Origin: Iamia sp038233335
Lineage (GTDB): Bacteria; Actinomycetota; Acidimicrobiia; Acidimicrobiales; Iamiaceae
Length of the DNA: 13,766 nt
Assembly (NCBI GenBank): GCA_038233335.1
Contig: JBBSME010000083.1
Location: 1 to 13,766 of the forward strand
Reading direction: 5' to 3'
Under the pieces are notes generated by a model. It was not told the DNA's origin. It saw only the letters and a program-made list of their open reading frames with translations, and made no database searches. Below, piece after piece: positions 6,193 through 12,265 of the stretch; the stretch's first letter is position 1, and each line of letters begins with the position of its first letter. A program made the translations under genes and the position numbers.

Positions 6193-7360
6193 TCTCGGCT
6201 GCGTCGCGGTCCTTGGTGACCTCGTCGAGCATCTCGTACTCCTCACCGGTGTCGGCCCAGCTCTCGAACTGGCTCACGCCGAGGGTGTCGAAGCGCTTGC
6301 GCAGCCAGCCGTCGTTGGCGTCGAGCAGGCCCAACTTCTTGCAGTTGGGCACGATCTTGGAGAACAGGAGCTGCTGGAAGGGATCGGCGTTCTTCTCCTC
6401 GGCGGTGAGGTCGAAGACCTTGAAGGCATCCTTGGTGTCGATGCCCATGCGCTCCCACACCTCCTGCTGGAGGAAGCGGTCTCGCATGCGCACCGCGGCC
6501 TCGAAGGCGAACTCCTGGCGCTCGAGCATCTCGGCGTCGGTGAGCTCGGCGTAGAACTCCTTCAGGCTGAGGACCCCGAAGGCGACGTGGCGGGCCTCGT
6601 CGCTCATCACGTAGCGGAGCAGCTGCTTGAGCAGCGGGTCGGGCGTGGTCTGGTGGGCCATGCCGAAGGCGGCCAGGGCCAGGCCCTCGACCATCACCTG
6701 CATGCCGAGGTAGGTCATGTCCCACCGGCTGTCGGAGATGATGTCGTCGAGGAGCATCCGCAGGTGGGCGTTGATCGGGTAGTGCCCGCACAGCTTCTCG
6801 TCCAGGTACCGGGCAAAGACCTCGACGTGGCGAGCCTCGTCCATCACCTGGGTGGCGGCGTAGTACTTGGCGTCGATCCACGGCACGGTCTCCACGATCT
6901 TGGCCGTGCACACCAGGGCGCCCTGCTCGCCGTGCATGAACTGGCTCAGGCTCCAGTTCTGGTTCTGGATGGCCAGGTCGGTGAACTCCTTGGGGCCCCA
7001 GTTGGAGAACACGGTGCCGGACAGGTCGACGGGGCTGTTGGGGCCCAGGGCGACGCCCATCTCGACCATCTGGCTGGCGAACTCCTCCTGGTCCACCTCG
7101 ATCTCCCAGGGGAGGTCGGTGGTGCCGTTCCACATGGCGTTCTTGGCCTTCTCGTAGAGCTTCTCGAGGGGCGGGCGGGCGCCCTTCTCGTAGTCCCACG
7201 TGAAGATGGCGTCGGCGTTGTCGGCCACAGCGTGGATGGCCTCGTCGGCCTCAGTGTTGGACACCGAGAGGATGGCCTGGAGGTCGTCGGCACCGCCTCG
7301 GCCGAGGATCTCGGCGTCGCGGTCGTTGGCGCCGTTCGAGGGGTTCGTGGTGGTGGCCAT
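6185..7360 (-). CDS. Diiron ferritin-like/R2-like protein (probable oxygenase or oxidase), 391 aa
   Basis: ATG 7360 follows AGGAG (7373-7369) by 8 bases; the RBS lies inside the end of the TetR gene. The ligand pattern of a four-helix diiron carboxylate protein is clear: Glu145 (FMHGEQGALV), Glu175 and His178 (VMDEARHVEVF), Glu225 (MVEGLALAAF), Glu255 and His258 (MSDEARHVAFG). The two EARH boxes, about 80 residues apart, match the R2/R2lox/AurF type of fold better than bacterioferritin. Enzymes of this fold activate O2 for radical generation, N-oxygenation, hydroxylation or fatty-acid oxidation; the substrate here is unknown. There is no signal peptide or membrane segment, so it is likely cytoplasmic. 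A long N-terminal part (1-120) and an acidic C-terminus (365-391) flank the core. It is the second gene of a TetR-diiron operon with a two-base gap, so control by the TetR protein is probable. Confidence 0.85.
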   Translation of the reverse strand: MATTTNPSNGANDRDAEILGRGGADDLQAILSVSNTEADEAIHAVADNADAIFTWDYEKGARPPLEKLYEKAKNAMWNGTTDLPWEIEVDQEEFASQMVEMGVALGPNSPVDLSGTVFSNWGPKEFTDLAIQNQNWSLSQFMHGEQGALVCTAKIVETVPWIDAKYYAATQVMDEARHVEVFARYLDEKLCGHYPINAHLRMLLDDIISDSRWDMTYLGMQVMVEGLALAAFGMAHQTTPDPLLKQLLRYVMSDEARHVAFGVLSLKEFYAELTDAEMLERQEFAFEAAVRMRDRFLQQEVWERMGIDTKDAFKVFDLTAEEKNADPFQQLLFSKIVPNCKKLGLLDANDGWLRKRFDTLGVSQFESWADTGEEYEMLDEVTKDRDAAETA

Positions 7361-7362
7361 GG

Positions 7363-8037
7363 TCAGCTCTCCTGTGAGGGTGGTGTGAGGTCGAGGGTCG
7401 GGTCGGTGCCGAGGGCACCGATGAGGTGGGCGATCAGCTGCTCCCACGGCGGGGAGTCGGGCATGGGCACCTCGGCCGCCTCCAGCAGGAGGAAGCCGAA
7501 GCCCAGGGCGTGGCAGAAGGTGACCATGGCCTCGGTGTCGAGGTCGTCGCTGATCCCGCCGGTCTGCTTGGCCGCCTCGATGACGTCGCGCAGCCGGTCC
7601 CGTCGGTCGAGCACGTGGGTGCGGATGAGCTCGGCCACCGCCGGGTCGCGCCGAGCGGCCACGAAGGCCTCGGTGAGCAGGGCGCTGCCCTGGTCGGTGC
7701 CGGCCGAGCGCTGGACGAGGTGGCTACCGGCGAGGGCCAGCACGTCGGCGGCCCGACCCTCGAAGCGGTGGTCGGCGAAGAGCGAGTCGAGCTCATCGGT
7801 GGCGGAGCACTCGAGGGCGGCCACCAGCAGCTCGGCCTTGCCGGCGTGGCGGGAGTAGATGGCTCCGGTGGTGGCGCCGGCCCGACGGGCGATCTCGGCC
7901 ACCCCGGCTCGGTCGTAGCCCCGCTCGGCGAAGACCTCGGCCGCGGCGGCGAGCAAGCGCTGGCCCAGCGGGTCGTCCGCAGCGGCGACGGTATCGGCAG
8001 GCTGCGTTGCGTCGGGGAAGGTCTCGGCCAGGGCCAC
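7363..8037 (-). CDS. TetR-family transcriptional repressor, autoregulatory candidate
   Basis: The protein has 224 residues. The N-terminal DNA-binding domain is at about 24-70: LGQRLLAAAAEVFAERGYDRAG, then the helix-turn-helix VAEIARRAGATTGAIYSRHAGKAELL (46-71). A ligand-binding helical domain follows (80-210), including ALLTEAFVAARRDPAVAELI and the GFGFLLLEAAEVPMP segment typical of TetR_C regions. The open frame continues far upstream, but only GTG 8037 gives a sensible N-terminus, and a TATTAT box stands exactly 7 bases before it, so a leaderless start is likely. The stop at 7363-7365 is two bases from the ATG of the diiron gene. An inverted repeat overlaps the promoter box, as expected if the protein represses its own operon. 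The ligand is unknown. Confidence 0.88.
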   Translation of the reverse strand: MALAETFPDATQPADTVAAADDPLGQRLLAAAAEVFAERGYDRAGVAEIARRAGATTGAIYSRHAGKAELLVAALECSATDELDSLFADHRFEGRAADVLALAGSHLVQRSAGTDQGSALLTEAFVAARRDPAVAELIRTHVLDRRDRLRDVIEAAKQTGGISDDLDTEAMVTFCHALGFGFLLLEAAEVPMPDSPPWEQLIAHLIGALGTDPTLDLTPPSQES

Positions 8038-8044
8038 GAACCCG

Positions 8045-8050
8045 ATAATA
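8045..8050 (-). promoter_or_regulatory. Candidate -10 box (TATTAT) of the tetR-diiron operon
   Basis: Minus-strand TATTAT is followed by CGGGTTC (7 bases) and GTG 8037. It is the best -10 match in the window and has the leaderless spacing seen at other starts here. It overlaps the palindrome at 8048-8061. Confidence 0.55.
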
Positions 8051-8061
8051 ACGGTCGTTAT
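8048..8061. promoter_or_regulatory. Inverted repeat, probable TetR operator
   Basis: ATAACG-GT-CGTTAT: perfect 6-base arms around two bases, AT-rich against the surrounding GC-rich DNA. The overlapping longer stretch CCGATAATAACGG/CGTTATCGG extends partial symmetry from 8042 to 8064. It covers the -10 box of the tetR operon, so a bound repressor would block RNA polymerase. It lies about 80 bases upstream of the -10 box of the divergent transporter operon, so effects on that promoter are less likely. Confidence 0.65.
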
Positions 8062-8139
8062 CGGTGCGGCGAAAGGGACACCTGTCACATCTGGGACCGA
8101 GCCCGGTGAGGTCCCCCAGCCGAGCGTGGAGGGCGCGGG

Positions 8140-8145
8140 TAGGGT
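8140..8145 (+). promoter_or_regulatory. Candidate -10 box (TAGGGT) of the nucleoside transporter operon
   Basis: The TAGGGT hexamer is identical to those at 4643 and 5346. Here the start codon is 70 bases downstream, so unlike the others this transcript would have a leader of about 60 bases with an RBS (AAGGAG, 8204-8209). Confidence 0.4.
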
Positions 8146-8155
8146 GCGATCTTCG

Positions 8156-8177
8156 CCGGCCAGGCCCCCCTGGTCGG
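8156..8177 (+). promoter_or_regulatory. Hairpin in the leader of the transporter operon
   Basis: CCGGCCAGG pairs with CCTGGTCGG (one G-U pair) around the loop CCCC, giving 9 pairs in the predicted 5' untranslated region. It may stabilise the mRNA or take part in regulation. I cannot match it to a known riboswitch. Confidence 0.35.
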
Positions 8178-8215
8178 ACCTCCCCCCGGGGACCCCACAC
8201 CACAAGGAGAGCGCT

Positions 8216-9355
8216 GTGCGCCTACGCAGATGGTTCCGCTTCGCGGCCCTGATCGCAGTCTTGGGGCTGCTGGTCGCGGCCTGCAGCACCGACGACGACG
8301 ACGAGGGCGCCTCCTCGGGCGGTGACACCGAGACCACCGAGGGCTCCGGCGGCGACGGCGCCGCGACCTGCCAGGGCGAGGCCGGCCAGGAGCCGTCCGC
8401 CGAGCCCGTGGGCGGGGGCGAGGCCGACGGTGCCGGTCTGCGCATCGGCATGGTGCTCGACATCGGCGGCGTGGACGACGACTCGTTCAACGAGGCCGCC
8501 AACAACGGGCTCATCGCCGCCGAGGAGGACTTCGGCGTCGAGACCCAGGTGCTCGAGCCCAACGAGGACGGCTCCAACCGAGGCGACCTGCTGCGCTCGC
8601 TGGCCGAAGACGACTACGACCTCGTCATCGGCGTCGGGTTCCTCTTCGCCGAGTTGATGGAGCCCCTCGCCACCGAGTTCCCCGATGTGAGCTTCGCCAT
8701 CATCGACGACGCCTCCTTCGAGGCCGACAACGTGACCTCGTTGATCTTCGCCGCCGAGCAGGGGTCGTTCCTGGTCGGCGCGGCCGCCGCCCTCAAGAGC
8801 GGCACCGGCAAGATCGGCTTCATCGGTGGAGTGAACACCGAGCTGATCCAGACCTTCCAGGCTGGCTTCGAGGCCGGCGTGGCCCAGGTCAACCCGGACG
8901 CCGAGGTGCAGGTCAACTACATCACCGAGCCGCCGGACTTCGACGGCTTCGCCGACCCGGCCTCGGCCAAGACCATCGCCGACGGCATGTACGCCGACGA
9001 CATCGACGTGGTGTACCACGCCGCCGGTGGCTCCGGCGGCGGCCTCTTCGAGTCGGCCACCGCCGAGGACCGCCTGGCCATCGGGGTCGACTCCGACCAG
9101 TACCAAACGGTCGACGAGGAGACCCAGCCCTGCATCCTCACCTCGATGCTGAAGCGGGTCGACGTCGCGGTGTACAGCGCCGTCGAACAGCTGGCCAACG
9201 ACGAGCTGGCGTCCGGTACCGAGGAGTTCAACCTCGAGAACGACGGCATCGCCTACGCCACCGACGGTGGCCAGCTCGACGACGTGAGCGGCGAGCTGGA
9301 CGACCTCCAGCAGCAGATCATCGATGGCGACATCGAGGTGCCCACCGCACCCTGA
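8216..9355 (+). CDS. BMP-family (BmpA/NupN-like) substrate-binding lipoprotein of a nucleoside ABC importer
   Basis: GTG 8216 follows AAGGAGA by five bases. Of 379 residues, the first 22 are a lipoprotein signal peptide (MRLRRWFRFAALIAVLGLLVAA) with lipobox LVAAC and acylated Cys23. Next comes an acidic Ser/Gly/Thr-rich tether (about 24-75), then the BMP domain: LRIGMVLDIGGVDDDSFNEA near the start, VIGVGFLFAELM, FAIIDDASF, the hinge-like GKIGFIGGVNTELIQTFQAGFEAG, IGVDSDQYQ and ILTSMLKRVDVAVYSAVEQL. Family members such as B. subtilis YufN/NupN and Treponema PnrA bind purine nucleosides, so nucleosides are the likely ligand; other small molecules cannot be excluded. It would sit on the outer face of the membrane and hand substrate to the permeases encoded downstream. 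Confidence 0.9.
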   Translation: MRLRRWFRFAALIAVLGLLVAACSTDDDDEGASSGGDTETTEGSGGDGAATCQGEAGQEPSAEPVGGGEADGAGLRIGMVLDIGGVDDDSFNEAANNGLIAAEEDFGVETQVLEPNEDGSNRGDLLRSLAEDDYDLVIGVGFLFAELMEPLATEFPDVSFAIIDDASFEADNVTSLIFAAEQGSFLVGAAAALKSGTGKIGFIGGVNTELIQTFQAGFEAGVAQVNPDAEVQVNYITEPPDFDGFADPASAKTIADGMYADDIDVVYHAAGGSGGGLFESATAEDRLAIGVDSDQYQTVDEETQPCILTSMLKRVDVAVYSAVEQLANDELASGTEEFNLENDGIAYATDGGQLDDVSGELDDLQQQIIDGDIEVPTAP

Positions 9356-9397
9356 TGCGCCTGGGCGGAACCGGCCTCCTCTGAGGCCATGACGCCC

Positions 9398-9431
9398 GAC
9401 GGGGCCCGGGACACCTGTCCCGGGCCCCGTC
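9398..9431 (+). terminator. Perfect 16-bp hairpin between lipoprotein and ATPase genes (attenuator)
   Basis: Bases 9398-9413 (GACGGGGCCCGGGACA) are the exact reverse complement of 9416-9431, separated by only CC, so the tip probably opens. No T-run follows. It stands 43 bases after the lipoprotein stop and 21 bases before the ATPase start, inside an otherwise continuous operon. Such a hairpin can partly end transcription or protect the upstream mRNA 3' end, giving more binding protein than membrane components. That role is inferred. Confidence 0.7.
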
Positions 9432-9452
9432 CGTCCCGAGGAGGCTCCCCCC

Positions 9453-11111
9453 TTGCCCCCCACCCCCACCGCCGGAGGCGCTGCGCCGGCGGAGGTCACC
9501 GCCCAGCGCCCGCCCGCCGTCGAGCTGGAGGGCATCACCAAGCGCTTCCCGGGCGTGGTGGCCAACCGCGACGTCCACCTCCGCGTCGAGCCCGGCACCA
9601 TCCACGCCGTGGTCGGCGAGAACGGGGCCGGCAAGTCGACCCTGATGAAGATCCTGTACGGGATGCAGCGACCCGACGAGGGCACCATCACCGTCGATGG
9701 CGAGCAGGTCTCCCTGAAGCGGCCCACCGACGCCATCAAGGCCGGCATCGGCATGGTCCACCAGCACTTCATGTTGGCCGACAACCTGACCGTGCTGGAG
9801 AACGTCGTCCTCGGATCCGAGCCGAAGGTCCCCATCGTGCTCAGCCGGCGGCGGGCCCGTGAGCGCATCCGTGAGCTGGGCCGGGCCTACGGGCTGGCCG
9901 TCGACCCCGACGCCCTCGTCGAGGACCTCGGCGGCGGTGCCCGCCAACGGGTCGAGATCCTCAAGGTCCTCTACCGGGGCGCGCGGGTCCTGATCCTCGA
10001 CGAGCCCACCGCGGTGCTCGTGCCCCAGGAGGTCGACGAGCTCTTCGCCAACCTCCAGGAGCTCAAGCGCGAGGGCCTCACCGTCCTGTTCATCTCCCAC
10101 AAGCTCGACGAGGTCCTCTCGGTGGCCGACGCCATCACCGTCATCCGGGCCGGGACCACCGTCACCACCGTGACCCCCGATGAGGTCACCGCCCGCGACC
10201 TGGCCAACCTCATGGTCGGACACGAGCTGCCCTCCCCTGAGCCTCGCGACACCGAGATCACCGACACCGTGGAGCTCTCGCTCCGCGGGGTCACCGTGGC
10301 CGGGGCCGACGAGCGGCCGCTGCTCCACGGGATCGACCTCGTCATCCGACGGGGCGAGATCGTCGGCGTGGCCGGGGTCGAGGGCAACGGCCAGAGCGAG
10401 CTGCTCGCGGCGGTCATGGGCCTGGTCGAGCTGGCCCACGGCTCGGTGCTCGTCGGCGGCGAGGACATCTCCGGGTGGTCCACCCGTGAGCGGCGCGAGC
10501 GGGGCATCGCCTGCGTCCCCGAGGACCGCCAGCGCGACGGCCTGCTCCACGACGCTCCCCTGTGGGAGAACACCGCCCTGGGCCAGCAGACCCAAGCCCC
10601 CTACGTCCGGGGCCGGTTCATGGACCGGGCCGGGGCCCGGCGGCGGACCGTGGAGATCATCGAGACCTACGGCGTGCGCACCCCCGGCACCGAGGTGCGG
10701 GCGGGAGCACTGTCGGGCGGCAACCAGCAGAAGCTCATCATGGGGCGCGAGCTCACCGCCGAGCCGCGGGTCCTGGTGGCGGCCCACCCCACCCGCGGGG
10801 TCGATGTCGGGGCCCAGGCCGCCATCTGGGCCGAGCTCCGGGAGGCCCGCGACGCCGGGCTGGCCGTCCTGCTCATCTCGGCCGACCTCGACGAGCTCAT
10901 CGGGCTGTCCGACACCCTCGTCGTGCTGTACGGGGGCCGGATGGTCGCCCGCCTCGACCCCGCCAGCACCAGCCTCGACGACCTCGGCTGCTACATGACC
11001 GGAACCGACCCCGCCGGCGGCGACGAGCTCGACGTCGACACCGCTGCGGCGCAGGCCGTGGCGGCCGATCGGGCCGCCACCGGGACGCCGGACGGGGCAG
11101 GGCCCGGGTGA
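9453..11111 (+). CDS. Nucleoside ABC importer, double ATP-binding subunit (NupO/RbsA-like)
   Basis: TTG 9453 is the start: GAGGAGG (9438-9444) lies 8 bases upstream and no better start fits. The protein has 552 residues and two nucleotide-binding domains. Domain 1: Walker A GENGAGKST (55-63), Q-loop MVHQHF (Gln104), Walker B VLILDEPTA (179-187), switch His216 (ISHK). Its signature motif reads LGGGARQRVE (159-168) instead of LSVGxQQR, so the signature Ser is lost. Domain 2: the Walker A position reads GVEGNGQS (308-315) without Lys, as is normal for this family; the signature ALSGGNQQK (419-427) is intact; the Walker B position reads VLVAAHPTRGVD. Thus one composite ATP site looks complete and the other degenerate. 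It powers import with the two permeases on the cytoplasmic membrane. The start of the next gene overlaps its stop (GTGA). Confidence 0.92.
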   Translation: MPPTPTAGGAAPAEVTAQRPPAVELEGITKRFPGVVANRDVHLRVEPGTIHAVVGENGAGKSTLMKILYGMQRPDEGTITVDGEQVSLKRPTDAIKAGIGMVHQHFMLADNLTVLENVVLGSEPKVPIVLSRRRARERIRELGRAYGLAVDPDALVEDLGGGARQRVEILKVLYRGARVLILDEPTAVLVPQEVDELFANLQELKREGLTVLFISHKLDEVLSVADAITVIRAGTTVTTVTPDEVTARDLANLMVGHELPSPEPRDTEITDTVELSLRGVTVAGADERPLLHGIDLVIRRGEIVGVAGVEGNGQSELLAAVMGLVELAHGSVLVGGEDISGWSTRERRERGIACVPEDRQRDGLLHDAPLWENTALGQQTQAPYVRGRFMDRAGARRRTVEIIETYGVRTPGTEVRAGALSGGNQQKLIMGRELTAEPRVLVAAHPTRGVDVGAQAAIWAELREARDAGLAVLLISADLDELIGLSDTLVVLYGGRMVARLDPASTSLDDLGCYMTGTDPAGGDELDVDTAAAQAVAADRAATGTPDGAGPG

Positions 11112-12265
11112 AGGCTGATCGGATCCTCCTCAGCCTGGCCGCACCCGTGCTGGCCATCGCCCTGGCCGTGATCGTGTCGACCGGGGTCCTCCTCGTCAGC
11201 GGCAACTCGCCGGGTGAGGTCTTCTCGCTGCTCGGCGACCAGACCACCCAGCTGGGCGAGATCGTCAAGACCATCAACCGGGCCGGGCCCTACTACATCT
11301 CCGCGGTGGCGGTCGCCATCGGGTTCAAGATGAAGCTGTTCAACATCGGGGTGGAGGGCCAGTACCGCCTGGCCGGCGTGGTCGCGGCCGCCGCCGGGTT
11401 CTCCCTGCCGCTGCCCGGCTACACCCGCCTGATCGGGGTGCTGGCCGTCGCCGTCCTGGTCGGCTCGGCCTGGGCCGGCATCGCCGGGCTGTTGCGGGCC
11501 TACCGGGGCGTGAGCGAGGTGATCTCCACCATCATGTTGAACACCATCGCCCTGGGCATGACCGCCTTCCTGCTGACCCGCTACTTCAAGGAGGAGTCGG
11601 CCGACGGCACCGTCGACTTCGCCACCCGCACGGCGCGCATCCCCCAGGACGGTCGCCTGCCCGACCTCGACTGGCTCATCCCGGGCGAGATCCCCGGCGG
11701 CGTCCACCTCAACGCCTTCGTGATCCTGGCCGCCCTGGTCGGCGTCGGGTACTGGATCCTGATCTGGCGCAGCCGGTTCGGCTACGACCTGCGGGCGTCG
11801 GGGGCCAACCCGGTCGCGGCCCGGGCGTCGGGGGTCGACGCCCGTCGGATGACCTTCCTGGCCATGGCCATCTCCGGCGGTGTCGCCGGCCTGGTCGGGC
11901 TCTCCACCATCATCGGCGAGGAGCCCTACAGCTACACCGACGAGAGCTTCCTGGCCGGCCTGGGCTTCACCGGCATCGCCATCGCCCTGCTCGGTCGTAA
12001 CAACCCGATCGGGATCGCCTTCGGCGCCCTGCTGTGGTCCTTCATGGACATCGCCAAGACGCCCATGTCCCGGTCCGACCTCCCCCGTGAGATCACCACG
12101 ATCATGCAGGGCATCACCGTCCTCTCGGTCGTCATCGCCTACCAGGTCGTGGAACGGGTGGTCGAACGTCGCGAGGCCGCCATCACCGCCCGTTCCGGCG
12201 AGAGCGAGCCGCCCCCGCCCGCGGATCCGCCTTCGGAGCCCGCCACCGCCGGGGTGCCCACATGA
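11108..12265 (+). CDS. Nucleoside ABC importer, permease subunit 1 (NupP-like)
   Basis: GTG 11108 overlaps the ATPase stop by four bases; the stop in turn overlaps ATG 12262 of the next gene (ATGA). The 385-residue membrane protein belongs to the BPD_transp_2 (branched-chain amino acid/ribose/BMP permease) type: a first hydrophobic helix at 8-31, then a series of helices including 62-73, 88-100, 107-128, 139-155, 203-220, 248-269 and 282-297. The family box FNIGVEGQ is at 78-85, and the cytoplasmic coupling loop RASGANPVAARASGVD is at 229-244, where the ATPase docks. The C-terminus (350-385) is a hydrophilic Pro/Glu-rich tail, longer than usual. It forms the translocation path with permease 2. 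Confidence 0.92.
   Translation: MKADRILLSLAAPVLAIALAVIVSTGVLLVSGNSPGEVFSLLGDQTTQLGEIVKTINRAGPYYISAVAVAIGFKMKLFNIGVEGQYRLAGVVAAAAGFSLPLPGYTRLIGVLAVAVLVGSAWAGIAGLLRAYRGVSEVISTIMLNTIALGMTAFLLTRYFKEESADGTVDFATRTARIPQDGRLPDLDWLIPGEIPGGVHLNAFVILAALVGVGYWILIWRSRFGYDLRASGANPVAARASGVDARRMTFLAMAISGGVAGLVGLSTIIGEEPYSYTDESFLAGLGFTGIAIALLGRNNPIGIAFGALLWSFMDIAKTPMSRSDLPREITTIMQGITVLSVVIAYQVVERVVERREAAITARSGESEPPPPADPPSEPATAGVPT

Noticed and set aside
5966..7858. Very long plus-strand open frame opposite the diiron and tetR genes
   Set aside because: It is the antisense shadow of two well-supported minus-strand genes in GC-rich DNA; its low-complexity Val/Leu/Gly/His translation has no family features.
8038..8577. 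Long upstream extension of the TetR frame on the minus strand
   Set aside because: It would run through the divergent promoter region and antisense to the lipoprotein signal peptide. GTG 8037 with its TATTAT box and the operator gives the correct N-terminus.
8075..9419. GGGACACCTGTC present both near 8075-8086 and within the hairpin at 9408-9419
   Set aside because: A 12-base match in GC-rich DNA is weak. The second copy is explained by the hairpin and the first has no matching structure; no shared regulator can be argued.
8222..9868. 548-codon minus-strand open frame opposite the lipoprotein gene
   Set aside because: It is antisense to the lipoprotein gene and the start of the ATPase gene, both with clear motifs, and crosses the intergenic hairpin. 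The translation is Gly/Val/Asp-rich shadow sequence.
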